Of a stretch of 64,000 bases of DNA, positions 47,439 to 58,175 are shown one piece after another; the stretch's first letter is position 1, and each line of letters starts with the position of its first letter. This DNA comes from Planotetraspora sp. A-T 1434 (GTDB taxonomy: Bacteria > Actinomycetota > Actinomycetes > Streptosporangiales > Streptosporangiaceae). Location: assembly GCF_025420585.1 (NCBI RefSeq), contig NZ_JAOEGB010000020.1, positions 90,375-154,374 of the forward strand. Reading direction: 5' to 3'. Made by a program: the position numbers and the translations under genes. The notes under the pieces were generated by a model, which did no database searches, was not told the origin of the DNA, and saw only the letters and a program-made list of their open reading frames with translations.

Positions 47439-48668
47439 ATGGAACACGCAGTCCGGCCGGCGCGGTGGTTGGGTGGAGCGGTCGTCGCTCTCGCCGCCGT
47501 CTTTCTGATCGCGTCGTGCTCCGCCCGGGAGCATCCCGCGGCCTCCTCCACTGTGGGCGCTGTGGCCCCAAGCGCGGCCCTCGGCGGGCACAGCGGGCAC
47601 AGCGGACACAGCGGGCCGTTTACGCCGCCCCCGGCGGCCCCGCTGCGCGCCTCGGAGCGGTTCGTGACCCTGAAGCTGCCCGAGCCGTACACGCCGAAGG
47701 CCCCTTCCGGGGGAACCGACGAGTACCGCTGCTTCCTGGTCGACCCGGGCCTGACGAGCCGGGCGTTCCTCACGGGCAGCCAGTTCCTGCCGCAGAACAC
47801 CGCCATCGTGCACCACGCGATCATCTTCAGGGTCGGCCCCGAGGACGCGAAGGCGGCCGGCGACCTCGACGCCCGCACGCCGGGTGAGGGATGGACCTGC
47901 TTCGGCGACGCGGGGATCGACGGCGGCACGTGGGTGGGCCACTGGGCGCCGGGCGCCAACGAGACACTGCTGACTCAGAAGGTCGGCTACCCGATGCCGG
48001 CGGGCAGCCGGCTGATCTTTCAGGTGCACTACAACCTGCTGGCCACGGGCGGAAAGCCGGGAGGCAGTGACCAGTCGGGGATCCGGCTGCGGCTCACCGA
48101 CGGCAAGACCGATCTCGCCCCCCTGGTGACCGCGCAGCTGCCGGCGCCGATCGAGCTGCCCTGCACGGCCGAGGAGTCCGGCGCGCTGTGCGACCGGGAG
48201 GCCGCGATCCGGGATCTGTCCCACCGTTTCGGTGAGCAGGCCGCCCAGACCGTGAAGCAGCTGAACGGATTGTGCGACCAGGGCAAGACTCCGGTCCCCT
48301 CGGCCACGCACCACTGCGACCTGCCGGCCAAGGGAGGCGGCACGATCTACGCCGTCGCCGGGCACATGCACCTGCTCGGCCGTTCGATCAAGCTTGAGCT
48401 CAATCCGGGCACGCCAGAGGCGCGCACCCTGCTCGACATCCCCGAGTACAACTTCGACGACCAGGCCATCCACCCGCTGGCCAAGCCCGTCGTGGTCAAG
48501 GCGGGCGACACCTTCCGGGTGACCTGCACGTACGACGCCGGGCTGCGCAAGCTGCTGCCCGCGCTGCACGGCCTGCCCCCGCGCTACGTGGTGTGGGGAG
48601 AGGGGACCAGCGACGAGATGTGCCTGGGCCTCGCCGTCATGTCGCCCGCGACCGCGCCGGCGGCCTGA
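47439..48668 (+). CDS. Secreted copper monooxygenase (PHM/DBH-like)
   Basis: A 409-residue lipoprotein: signal with lipobox LIASC, a short GGHSGHSGHSG linker from 9-bp repeats, then the two-domain ascorbate-dependent copper type II monooxygenase fold. Candidate CuA and CuB ligands are the His pair in NTAIVHHAIIFRVG and the His-x-His of AVAGHMHLLGRS, with HYN and the Met region TSDEMCLGL. Such enzymes hydroxylate organic substrates with copper and O2. It follows no obvious operon partner, but LVIVD and DUF305 genes lie 3-5 kb away. Confidence 0.83.
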   Translation: MEHAVRPARWLGGAVVALAAVFLIASCSAREHPAASSTVGAVAPSAALGGHSGHSGHSGPFTPPPAAPLRASERFVTLKLPEPYTPKAPSGGTDEYRCFLVDPGLTSRAFLTGSQFLPQNTAIVHHAIIFRVGPEDAKAAGDLDARTPGEGWTCFGDAGIDGGTWVGHWAPGANETLLTQKVGYPMPAGSRLIFQVHYNLLATGGKPGGSDQSGIRLRLTDGKTDLAPLVTAQLPAPIELPCTAEESGALCDREAAIRDLSHRFGEQAAQTVKQLNGLCDQGKTPVPSATHHCDLPAKGGGTIYAVAGHMHLLGRSIKLELNPGTPEARTLLDIPEYNFDDQAIHPLAKPVVVKAGDTFRVTCTYDAGLRKLLPALHGLPPRYVVWGEGTSDEMCLGLAVMSPATAPAA

Positions 48669-48673
48669 ACGGC

Positions 48674-48714
48674 GTCGCCCCCGCCGCCATGGTCCACGTG
48701 GCGGCGGGGGCGAC
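48674..48714. terminator. Strong hairpin after the copper monooxygenase
   Basis: Perfect 15-bp arms GTCGCCCCCGCCGCC (48674-48688) and GGCGGCGGGGGCGAC (48700-48714) with an 11-nt loop, 5 nt past the stop at 48668. Confidence 0.8.
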
Positions 48715-48770
48715 TCGATCAACGGGCAGGGCCGGCGACCGAGACCAGCGACCGAAGACGCGGCCGAAGA

Positions 48771-49085
48771 TCAGCCTCTCGTCTCTATCCAGACGTTGAC
48801 GACCGTGTGCGCGGTGATGGAGGTCCACGAGGTCTGACCGGCGGGCACCCAGGGGCCCTCGATGGGGATGTAACCCCCTTCCGGGAGGAAGTGCTTCTGC
48901 AGGACGTGGATCCGGTGCTCCCCCGTGCCGCTGGCGCAGTAGCTGGAGGCCCACCGCTCGACGGTGTTGAGCTGGTAGCTGCAGTCGGTCGGCGCGGCGA
49001 ACGCGCTGGACGCGGGACCGACCACCAGCCCGGTGGTCAGCAGTGTGGTGGCGAAGGCGGCGACGACCCATTTTCTGGCGTTCAT
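48771..49085 (-). CDS. Small secreted protein, unknown function
   Basis: A 104-residue exported protein with signal WVVAAFATTLLTTGLVVGPA and cleavage near AFAAP. The mature part has two cysteines (TDCSYQLN, SSYCASG) that may form one disulfide and ends VVNVWIETRG. CAGGAGTC precedes ATG 49085. It resembles the small secreted proteins common in Streptosporangiales, but the function is unknown. A palindrome lies about 130 bp upstream. Confidence 0.7.
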   Translation of the reverse strand: MNARKWVVAAFATTLLTTGLVVGPASSAFAAPTDCSYQLNTVERWASSYCASGTGEHRIHVLQKHFLPEGGYIPIEGPWVPAGQTSWTSITAHTVVNVWIETRG

Positions 49086-49215
49086 GCAGGACTCCTGTGG
49101 GGGTGCCGTCGGACACCGAGGCCGTGCCGCGGAGACGTTCGCACGCGCGCGGAGACTCGTCGTCCGTTGGGGTGGGGGGTGAGCCTGTTCCTGGAACGAT
49201 CCGGCCGGGGCTTTT

Positions 49216-49234
49216 CTTAGGAAACTTTCCTAAG
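49216..49234. promoter_or_regulatory. Perfect 19-bp palindrome CTTAGGAAA-C-TTTCCTAAG
   Basis: Both 9-bp arms match exactly. The nearest gene to be controlled is the small secreted protein on the minus strand, start 131 bp away; the permease start is about 330 bp away. The regulator is not identified. Confidence 0.65.
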
Positions 49235-49502
49235 GGAAAGGTAGATCGGGGCTCCGAACCCGTCAATATCAGTCTCACGCCCCGCCTCCGGTTACCACGG
49301 GACATCCCGGCAGCCATACGCGGGCGAGGAGAGCCGCCGGCTGGGCGGGCGCGAGCGACCCGGTCAGGCCTTCAGACCCCGCCTGCGCCTCCAGGCCCGC
49401 CCGCGCCCTCAGACCCCGCTTCAGACCTCGCTTCGGGCTCCGCTTCGGGCCCCGCCGTACGGCCTGCCAGGCGTTGGGTGTTTTGGGTGCTTTGACGGGC
49501 CC

Positions 49503-49532
49503 TTGACTGGTTGGTGGCGAGCTACGTACCGT
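49503..49532 (+). promoter_or_regulatory. Permease promoter
   Basis: -35 TTGACT (49503-49508), 18-bp spacer and -10 TACCGT (49527-49532), giving a leader of about 24 nt before ATG 49563, with AGGTAGG as ribosome binding site. Confidence 0.65.
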
Positions 49533-49562
49533 TCGCCGAACACGTCTAGACAGGTAGGTTCC

Positions 49563-51071
49563 ATGGCCGGCATGCAGGGCGAACAGGAAGAACCCGGTGG
49601 CACGGGCGGGCGGCAGCTCAAGGTCGAGACCCACGGGCTCGACGTGATCGGCGACGCCGATCGCAAGGGCCGTCCGAGACAATTGTTCTGGCCGTGGTTC
49701 GGCGCCAACGTGTCGATCCTGGGGCTGAGCTACGGCTCCTTCGCCCTCGGCTTCGGGATCTCCTTCTGGCAGGCGCTCGCCGCCGGGCTCATCGGCATCC
49801 TGTTCTCGTTCCTGCTGTGCGGTTTCGTCGCCGTGGCCGGCAAGCGCGGCTCGGCCCCGACCATGGTGCTGAGCCGGGCGGCGTTCGGCGTCAGAGGCAA
49901 CCGGCTGCCGTCCGCCATCTCCTGGATCCTGACGGTGGGCTGGGAGACCGTGCTCACCGCGCTCGCCACGCTGGCCACGGCGACCGTGTTCGGACGGCTC
50001 GGCTGGGGAGGGGGCACCTCCACCAAGGTCGTCGCCCTGGTCGTCGTGACCGCCCTGATCGTCGCGGGCGGCGTCATGGGCTTCGACCTGATCATGCGCA
50101 TGCAGACGGTCATCACGGTCGTGACCGGAGTGCTGACGGTGGTCTACATCGTGCTGGTGGCCGGCCACATCCATTGGGACACGGTCTCCCGGATCCACGG
50201 CGGATCGGCGCAGGAGTTCATCGGGGCCCTGGTCTTCATGATGACCGGGTTCGGCCTGGGCTGGGTGAACGCGGCGGCCGACTACTCCCGCTACCTGCCC
50301 CGGAGGTCGTCGAGCGCGGGCGTCGTGGGCTGGACGACGTTCGGGGCGTCGCTGGCCCCGGTCCTGCTGCTGCTGTTCGGCCTGCTGCTGGCGGGCAGCT
50401 CCCCGAACCTGAGCAAGGCGATCGCGGCGGACCCGATCGGGGCGCTGACGGAGGTCCTGCCGACCTGGTTCCTCATCCCCTTCGCCGCCGTGGCCGTCCT
50501 TGGCCTCGTCGGCGGCGCCGTGCTCGACATCTACTCCTCCGGCCTGGCCCTGCTGGCGGCCGGGCTGAAGGCGCCGCGCTACGTCGCCGCCCTCGTCGAC
50601 GGCGTGCTCATGGTCGCCGGGACGATCTACATCGTGTTCGTCGCCGACGACTTCCTCGGCCCGTTCATCGGCTTCCTGACCACGCTCGGCGTGCCGATCG
50701 CCGCCTGGTGCGGGATCATGCTGGCCGACCTCGCACTGCGCCGCCGGGACTACGCCGAGACCGACCTCTACCGTCCGTCGGGCCGCTACGGAGACGTCCC
50801 GCTGCTGCCCGTCGCGGTCATCGTCGTCAGCACGGCCGTCGGCTGGGGCCTGGTGACCAACGGGGCCGCGAGCTGGCTGGGCTGGCAGGGCTACCTCCTC
50901 GGGCCTCTCGGGCTCGGCGGCAAGACCGGCTCCTGGGCCTTCGCCAACCTCGGCGTGCTGCTCGCGCTCGTGATCGGCTTCGCCGCGACCTGGGCGTTCA
51001 ACCGTTCACGGGTCCGCGCCCAGGAGAGCGCGGCCCCGGCGGATCCCTCCGTACAGGCCGTGCTGCCGTGA
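49563..51071 (+). CDS. NCS1 family nucleobase permease (CodB/PurP-like)
   Basis: A 502-residue carrier with about 12 membrane helices. LFWPWFGANVSILGLSYGSF is the NCS1 entry helix, and GFGLGWVNAAADYSRYLPRR is the substrate/cation segment. It would import cytosine, uracil, allantoin or similar nucleobases with sodium or proton. ATG 49563 has AGGTAGG upstream. The stop overlaps the small ORF at 51068. Confidence 0.88.
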   Translation: MAGMQGEQEEPGGTGGRQLKVETHGLDVIGDADRKGRPRQLFWPWFGANVSILGLSYGSFALGFGISFWQALAAGLIGILFSFLLCGFVAVAGKRGSAPTMVLSRAAFGVRGNRLPSAISWILTVGWETVLTALATLATATVFGRLGWGGGTSTKVVALVVVTALIVAGGVMGFDLIMRMQTVITVVTGVLTVVYIVLVAGHIHWDTVSRIHGGSAQEFIGALVFMMTGFGLGWVNAAADYSRYLPRRSSSAGVVGWTTFGASLAPVLLLLFGLLLAGSSPNLSKAIAADPIGALTEVLPTWFLIPFAAVAVLGLVGGAVLDIYSSGLALLAAGLKAPRYVAALVDGVLMVAGTIYIVFVADDFLGPFIGFLTTLGVPIAAWCGIMLADLALRRRDYAETDLYRPSGRYGDVPLLPVAVIVVSTAVGWGLVTNGAASWLGWQGYLLGPLGLGGKTGSWAFANLGVLLALVIGFAATWAFNRSRVRAQESAAPADPSVQAVLP

Positions 51072-51301
51072 CCGGCGGAACCGGCCCGTACGGCATGCCG
51101 TGGCTGACCGTGAGGCTGAAACACCAGCGGGTCACCGTCGAGCTGGAGAGGGAGATCCGTTCCTGCCGCGTCCCCGCGCGGGGAGCGTCTCTCGGCGAGC
51201 TCGCCCTCGCCCGGCGCTTCGGGAGGCTTGTGCTCTCCCGGGCGGACTGGTGGACCCGCAACACCCGGGAGGCCACCCCCGCCAGGGTCAGGTATGCGTG
51301 A
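51068..51301 (+). CDS. Small ORF coupled to the permease
   Basis: A 77-residue frame starting at GTG 51068 inside the permease stop (GTGA). The product is basic (REIRSCRVPARGASLGELAL) with no membrane helix and no recognised family. Coupling and codon bias favour a real gene, but it could be noise. An inner ATG at 51094 is an alternative. Confidence 0.45.
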   Translation: MTGGTGPYGMPWLTVRLKHQRVTVELEREIRSCRVPARGASLGELALARRFGRLVLSRADWWTRNTREATPARVRYA

Positions 51302-51316
51302 AGGGACTCCACCAGG

Positions 51317-51334
51317 TAACAAACCTTTCTGTTA
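51317..51334. promoter_or_regulatory. TAACA-N8-TGTTA inverted repeat before the MFS gene
   Basis: A 5-bp inverted repeat with an 8-nt centre lies 8 nt before GTG 51342 and overlaps the apparent -10. It may be an operator for a leaderless MFS transcript. Confidence 0.45.
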
Positions 51335-51341
51335 GCGTGGC

Positions 51342-52520
51342 GTGGTGGATCAACGGGGGTTGAGACGGGCCCGGGTGGCCGTGGCGGTGACGTTCGCGGT
51401 GCACGGGGCGGTGACCGGCAGCTTCGCCACCCGCATTCCCTGGATTCAGGAGCATCTGCACGCCGGGCCCGGAGAGCTGGGGCTGGCGCTGCTGGCTCCG
51501 GCGGTCGGCTCGCTCGTGGCGATGCCGATGGCCGGGCGCGTCATCCACCGGTTCGGTGGCCGGACGGCGACCCGGTGGCTCATCGCTCTCTGGTCGGCCG
51601 TGCTCGCCTTTCCCGCGCTCGCGCCCAACCTGCCCTCCCTCTTCGGGATCCTTGTGGTGTACGGGGCCGTGGCCGGCATGTGCGACGTCGCCATGAACGC
51701 CCAGGGGGTGGTGGTCGAGCAGCGGCTCAGCCGCTCGATCATGTCGGGGCTGCACGGGATGTGGAGCGTCGGCGCCCTCGCGGGCGGCGCTGTGGGCTCC
51801 CTCGCCGCCCAGGCCGATGTGGACGCCCGCGTCCACCTGGCGGTCATGGCGTCGGCGCTGCTGGCGATCGGCCTCGGTGTCAGCCCCCTCCTGCTGGACG
51901 TCCGGGCGGCGGAGGACCAGGCGGCGCCGCCGAGGTTCGTGCTGCCGTCCCGGAGCGTGCTCGTCATGGGGCTGGTCGGCTTCTGCGGGGTCTTCGGCGA
52001 GTCCGCCAGCCAGGACTGGTGCGCCGTCTATTTGAAGCAGGTCACGGGCACATCCCCCGGCGTGGCGGCGGCCAGCTTCACCGCGTTCGCGTTCACCATG
52101 GCCGCCGGGCGGCTCTGCGGGGACATGGTGGTGCGCCGGATCGGCGCCGTGTGGGCCGTGCGGGTCAGCGGCGCGCTGGCCGCGCTCGGGGGGTTGCTCG
52201 TCGCGACGGCCCGCACTCCCCTGCCGGCCATCACCGGATTCATGCTCATCGGCGTCGGCATCGCGGTGGTCGTCCCGCTCGTGTTCACGGCGGCGGGCAA
52301 CGCCGCCCCGACGCCGGGCGAGGGCGTGGCCGGGGTGGCGACTATCAGCTACACCTCCGGGTTCGTCGCGCCGAGCGCGATCGGCGGCATCGCAAACGCG
52401 ACCAGCCTGCCCGTGTCGTTCGCCGTCGTGACCGCGCTCATGGCGGCGATGGTGCTCGGCGCCGGGTCGCTGGCGCGGCGGCCGGCCCCGATCGAGCCGG
52501 AGTCGGCCACCGCGCTGTGA
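51342..52520 (+). CDS. MFS transporter, YbjJ-like
   Basis: A 392-residue transporter with about 12 helices: TFAVHGAVTGSFATRIPWIQ is the first helix, and motif A is degenerate (AGRVIHRFGGRTATRW). GMCDVAMNAQGVVVEQRLSR is typical of the YbjJ/FucP-related group. GTG 51342 or 51345 are equally good starts. The substrate is unknown. Confidence 0.88.
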   Translation: MVDQRGLRRARVAVAVTFAVHGAVTGSFATRIPWIQEHLHAGPGELGLALLAPAVGSLVAMPMAGRVIHRFGGRTATRWLIALWSAVLAFPALAPNLPSLFGILVVYGAVAGMCDVAMNAQGVVVEQRLSRSIMSGLHGMWSVGALAGGAVGSLAAQADVDARVHLAVMASALLAIGLGVSPLLLDVRAAEDQAAPPRFVLPSRSVLVMGLVGFCGVFGESASQDWCAVYLKQVTGTSPGVAAASFTAFAFTMAAGRLCGDMVVRRIGAVWAVRVSGALAALGGLLVATARTPLPAITGFMLIGVGIAVVVPLVFTAAGNAAPTPGEGVAGVATISYTSGFVAPSAIGGIANATSLPVSFAVVTALMAAMVLGAGSLARRPAPIEPESATAL

Positions 52521-52598
52521 CATGGGCGCTGTGACACGAGCGCTTGCGACACGAGCGCTGCGACGCCGGGCTGTGTCGCGTTCGCTACGTCACGGCCG
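52521..52598. other. Convergent intergenic region with short repeats
   Basis: GACACGAGCGCT-like units repeat, and GCGACAC/GTGTCGC (52546-52552 and 52573-52579) can pair as a weak stem. This gap separates the convergent MFS and GH3 genes and could terminate both. Confidence 0.5.
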
Positions 52599-55307
<2,709 letters not shown>

Positions 55308-55392
55308 GGCGAGTCCGTTCTCGAGGCGCGGCAGCGGCCGGGGACAGCGCCACGACCGCATTGCGCCGATCTTGACTCTCCGACGGCCACTT

Positions 55393-55462
55393 GGTCAACC
55401 ACCCGGAAGAGCGCTCTCTGCGTCGCCGCCGGTTGCTTCGCCGCGTCTGGAGAGCGCTCCCA
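55393..55462 (-). promoter_or_regulatory. GH3 promoter region with two CebR-like operators
   Basis: AGAGCGCTCT (55408-55417) and GGAGAGCGCTCCCA (55449-55462) closely match the CebR consensus TGGGAGCGCTCCCA. They are 43 bp apart centre to centre. On the minus strand -35 TTGACC (55398-55393) lies just downstream of the first box. The GH3 gene would be induced by cellobiose-type sugars. Confidence 0.75.
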
Positions 55463-55482
55463 GGAGGCGCCCTCCCCAGCAG

Positions 55483-55665
55483 TCAGTGGATGCCCAGGCC
55501 CATGAGGACGAAGAGGCCGATGAAATGGCCCAGCACGATGATCGAGATCAGCACGACGAAGAGATACTTGGCCGGCCCGTGCTCGAACGTCTTCCCTTCC
55601 TCAAGCGGGGGCCGCCGCGCCTGACGGTCGGCGATCCGCTCTTCCAGTGACTTCCGGCGGGCCAT
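55483..55665 (-). CDS. Small single-pass membrane protein
   Basis: A 60-residue protein from ATG 55665: charged N-terminus (ARRKSLEERIADRQARRPP) and a C-terminal helix KYLFVVLISIIVLGHFIGLF. The upstream frame extension has atypical sequence. It is divergent from the OhrR-like regulator and shares its operator region, so it may be a regulated target. Confidence 0.7.
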   Translation of the reverse strand: MARRKSLEERIADRQARRPPLEEGKTFEHGPAKYLFVVLISIIVLGHFIGLFVLMGLGIH

Positions 55666-55688
55666 CGCACTCTCCACAATCAAGTAGT

Positions 55689-55718
55689 TTGTGTACCAAT
55701 AGTTGGTGTACAGATAAT
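55689..55718 (+). promoter_or_regulatory. OhrR-like promoter and operator
   Basis: -35 TTGTGT (55689-55694), 18-bp spacer, -10 GATAAT (55713-55718). TGTGTACCAA-TAG-TTGGTGTACA (55690-55712) is a palindrome with 8 of 10 arm pairs and fills the spacer. Divergent small membrane protein is also within reach. Confidence 0.7.
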
Positions 55719-55738
55719 ATGTGATGGAAAGGGGTGCG

Positions 55739-56218
55739 ATGAGCGAGGCTGCCGTGGTGCGCGGTCTTCCGATGCCGGATCCGCTCTCACTGGAGCGGCA
55801 GGTGTGCTTCGCCCTGGCCGTCGCCTCGCGCGGGGTCATCGCGGTCTACCGGCCGCTGCTGGAACCCATGGGTCTCACGCACCCGCAGTACCTGGTCATG
55901 CTGGCGCTCTGGGAGCACGCGCCGCTGTCGGTCAAGGAGCTCAGCCGCATGCTGCAACTCGACCCCGGCACGCTGTCACCGCTGCTCAAGCGTCTCGAAG
56001 CCGGCGGGCTGGTCCGCCGCGAGCGGGACACCAACGACGAGCGCGCCCTGGCCGTAACCCTCACGCCCGCGGGCAAGGACTTGCGGGCCGAGGCCGTGAA
56101 GATCCCCCCGGCCATCGTCGAACGGCTCGGCATGGGCCTCGACGAGCTTCAGGACCTGCACGAGTCCCTCATGCGCGTGATCGCCGCCGCCAACAACGCG
56201 ACCGCCGCCTCCGGCTGA
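55739..56218 (+). CDS. MarR-family regulator, OhrR-like
   Basis: A 159-residue winged-helix repressor with the OhrR-type opening RQVCFALAVASRGVIAVYRP, including the conserved redox Cys, and GLTHPQYLVMLALWE. The HTH is VKELSRMLQLDPGTLSPLLK with wing RRERDTNDERALAVTL. OhrR senses organic peroxides via the Cys. AAGGGG precedes ATG 55739. No ohr gene is adjacent, so the target is uncertain. Confidence 0.88.
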   Translation: MSEAAVVRGLPMPDPLSLERQVCFALAVASRGVIAVYRPLLEPMGLTHPQYLVMLALWEHAPLSVKELSRMLQLDPGTLSPLLKRLEAGGLVRRERDTNDERALAVTLTPAGKDLRAEAVKIPPAIVERLGMGLDELQDLHESLMRVIAAANNATAASG

Positions 56219-56220
56219 GC

Positions 56221-56508
56221 CTAGGACTCCTGGCCCTCCTCAGAGCTGATCAGCTCGTCTATGGCGGCGAAGAAGGCCCGGATGCCCGGGAGGTTCCCGC
56301 CCTTGGCGCGGGAGGCCGCGAGGTCCTCGGGCGCGCGCCAGTCGACGATGTCCAGCCATTCGTCCGCGCCCAGCCGGACCAGCCGGGCGCCGAGGAATCC
56401 CTCGCGGTCGGCCCGGAAGTCCGCCAGCATCGCCGGGCGCGCGTCGAGCAGCGCCTCCGTGCGCCACGGCGCCACCCGGAACCGCGTAAGTTCCACCGTC
56501 GTTGCCAT
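56221..56508 (-). CDS. Antibiotic biosynthesis monooxygenase-like small protein
   Basis: A 95-residue dimeric alpha/beta-barrel type protein (VELTRFRVAPWRTEALLDAR, LGARLVRLGADEWLDIVDWR). These act as small monooxygenases or heme-like binding proteins; the role is unclear. AAGGAG precedes ATG 56508. The promoter -35 TTGACC (56585-56580) and -10 TATCGT (56562-56557) overlap the MarR palindrome, so it is a likely repressed target. Confidence 0.78.
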   Translation of the reverse strand: MATTVELTRFRVAPWRTEALLDARPAMLADFRADREGFLGARLVRLGADEWLDIVDWRAPEDLAASRAKGGNLPGIRAFFAAIDELISSEEGQES

Positions 56509-56569
56509 AGCCGTCTCCTTCTGGCACGTCTCCTGCTGGATGATCAGGTGGCGACGACGATATAGTAAG

Positions 56570-56590
56570 CAATATTGACGGTCAAGATTG
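56570..56590. promoter_or_regulatory. MarR operator between divergent genes
   Basis: CAATATTGAC-G-GTCAAGATTG is a palindrome with 9 of 10 arm pairs and one central base. It overlaps the -35 and spacer of the ABM gene and abuts the GTG 56591 start of the MarR gene. Confidence 0.82.
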
Positions 56591-57094
56591 GTGACTACTT
56601 TGCCGGAAACACGAGCCGTGCGGCGCGGTGAACGCAAGGAGAACGCTCCCGACCTCGGCATCCTGAGCAGCCGGGTGCTGTTCTCCCTCCAGAAGGAGCT
56701 GTTCGAGACTCTCGCCGAGCAGGGCCATCCCGGGCTCCGGCCCCGGCACGGGGCGGTCCTCGCCTACCTCGACGCGGAGGGCAGTCGTGCAACCGACCTG
56801 GCGGCACAGTCGGGCCAGCACAAACAGGTCATCGGCACGCTGGTGGACGAACTCGTGGAACTCGGTTACGTGCGGCGCGTGCCCGACCCCCAGGACCGCC
56901 GCGCCAAGCTGATCGTGCCCACCGCGCGCGGCCTCGACCAGATGACCCGATCCGACGCCATCATGGCCGCCATCGAGCGGCGCCACGCGGAAGCCGTGGG
57001 CGAGGAGGCCTACGCCCACTTCAAGCGGGTCTTCCACCAGGTCTCCCTGCACCAGCACACCTGGCGGGAACGGCATCCGCCGGCGCAGGCGTGA
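56591..57094 (+). CDS. MarR-family transcriptional regulator
   Basis: A 167-residue winged-helix protein: HGAVLAYLDAEGSRATDLAA, recognition helix HKQVIGTLVDELVELGYV, wing RRVPDPQDRRAKLIVPT. GTG 56591 lies immediately after the palindromic operator; a TTG at 56588 is less likely. A TATAGT at 56561-56566 could be its -10. It probably represses itself and the divergent monooxygenase-like gene. Confidence 0.9.
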   Translation: MTTLPETRAVRRGERKENAPDLGILSSRVLFSLQKELFETLAEQGHPGLRPRHGAVLAYLDAEGSRATDLAAQSGQHKQVIGTLVDELVELGYVRRVPDPQDRRAKLIVPTARGLDQMTRSDAIMAAIERRHAEAVGEEAYAHFKRVFHQVSLHQHTWRERHPPAQA

Positions 57095-57136
57095 GCCCGC
57101 GCCGGCCGGTCCGGTCGGTCCGGCCGGCCGGTCCGG
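57095..57136. repeat. GGTCCGG-rich convergent intergenic array
   Basis: Repeated CCGGTCCGGTC(G/A)GTCCGG units between the convergent MarR and zinc-ribbon genes. The array can fold on itself and may terminate both transcripts. Confidence 0.6.
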
Positions 57137-57415
57137 TCAGTCCGGCGGGAGGGGAATCCGCAGGGTCACCGTGCCGCGCAGGTCCAGCCAGGCGGCGTCG
57201 GGGCCGCGGACCAGGCGCATCATCACCTCTTCGCATCCGGGGCAGCGGCCGACCATGGCCTCGGCCGAGCCGTACACCCGCATGGTCGCGACCGGGCCGG
57301 TCAGCCCGCAGTGCGCGCATCGGCCGCCTGCCGCGGTGACGTCGACGGCGAAGATCTCGCTGAGCGGCCCGGCCAGGGAGTTGCCGTCCCGGTAGGCGTC
57401 GTCTCGTTCGGTCAT
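57137..57415 (-). CDS. Zinc-ribbon protein of the DUF6510 type
   Basis: A 92-residue protein with two CxxC pairs (GRCAHCGLTGP and GRCPGCEEVM) forming a zinc ribbon. It begins 1 nt after the reductase stop, so it is the third gene of the molybdopterin operon. Similar small proteins accompany this type of oxidoreductase pair; the exact role is unknown. Confidence 0.75.
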   Translation of the reverse strand: MTERDDAYRDGNSLAGPLSEIFAVDVTAAGGRCAHCGLTGPVATMRVYGSAEAMVGRCPGCEEVMMRLVRGPDAAWLDLRGTVTLRIPLPPD

Positions 57416-57416
57416 G

Positions 57417-58175
57417 TCAGCCTCCCGTGGGGCCGAAGCGTTCGGTCTTGATCCGGCGCGGATCATGACCGAGGGCGACCAGGATGTCGGCGGCCGTCTC
57501 CACGAACCCGGTCGGCCCGCAGACGAAGCAGTCCGGCTCGAACTGCGCGGGCCAGCCATAGGTGTTGAGGTCGGCCACACCGAGCCGCCCCGGCGGGCGG
57601 GACCAGCCGTCGGGGGCCGTCCGCGTGTAGAGGTAGGTGACGTCGAGCCCCGGCATGGGGCGGCGCAGTTCCTCGGCGTAGAGGCGCTGTGCGGGTTCGC
57701 GCACCGAGTAGAGCAGCCGGAAGGGCGTGCGGCTGCCTGCGGTACGGCGGGCGCGGATCATGGCCATCAGCGGGACGAGGCCCGAGCCTCCGGCCACCAG
57801 CAGCACCGGGGCCGTGCCGGTGGGACGCCACACGAACCAGCCGCCCACCGGCCCGCGGATCTCCACCTCGTCGCCGACCTCCAGCACCTCCGTGAGGTAC
57901 GGCGAGACCTCCCCGCCGGGGACGTCCTGCACGGTCAGCTCGATCCGGTCGCCGTCGGCGGGGGCCGCCAGGGAGTAGCTGCGCTGAGTGCTGTAGCCGT
58001 CCTCCGCGGTCAGCCGCACGTCGACGTGCTGGCCGGGCAGGTGGCCGGGCCAGTCGGGCATCTGGAAGACCAGCGTGCGGGCCGTGGGCGTCTCTTCGCG
58101 AACCTCGGTCAGCCGGGCGGCCTGCCAGCCCAGCCGGCGGCCGCTCAGTCGCCCTGGTATCTCTGCTCGCGCCAC
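57417..58175 (-). CDS. FAD/NAD(P)-binding ferredoxin reductase-type protein
   Basis: A 252-residue flavin reductase. FAD site RSYSLAAPADGDRIELTV, NAD(P) site LLVAGGSGLVPLMAMIRARR, and the C-terminal CGPTGFVETAADIL are all present. No iron-sulfur domain is attached. It would pass electrons to the neighbouring molybdoenzyme. GTG 58175 overlaps the upstream gene by 31 bp. Confidence 0.9.
   Translation of the reverse strand: MARAEIPGRLSGRRLGWQAARLTEVREETPTARTLVFQMPDWPGHLPGQHVDVRLTAEDGYSTQRSYSLAAPADGDRIELTVQDVPGGEVSPYLTEVLEVGDEVEIRGPVGGWFVWRPTGTAPVLLVAGGSGLVPLMAMIRARRTAGSRTPFRLLYSVREPAQRLYAEELRRPMPGLDVTYLYTRTAPDGWSRPPGRLGVADLNTYGWPAQFEPDCFVCGPTGFVETAADILVALGHDPRRIKTERFGPTGG

Larger units (their letters stand above)
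49086..49562. other. 477-bp intergenic region with palindrome and permease promoter
   Basis: It lies between the divergent small secreted protein and the permease. It contains a perfect palindrome CTTAGGAAACTTTCCTAAG (49216-49234), low-complexity TCAGACCCCGC-like repeats at about 49370-49460, and a sigma-70-like promoter for the permease. I see no gene in it. Confidence 0.7.

Noticed and set aside
50088..50104. TGATCATGC match in the permease
   Set aside because: It codes for DLIMRMQ; the flanks do not match the repeat unit.
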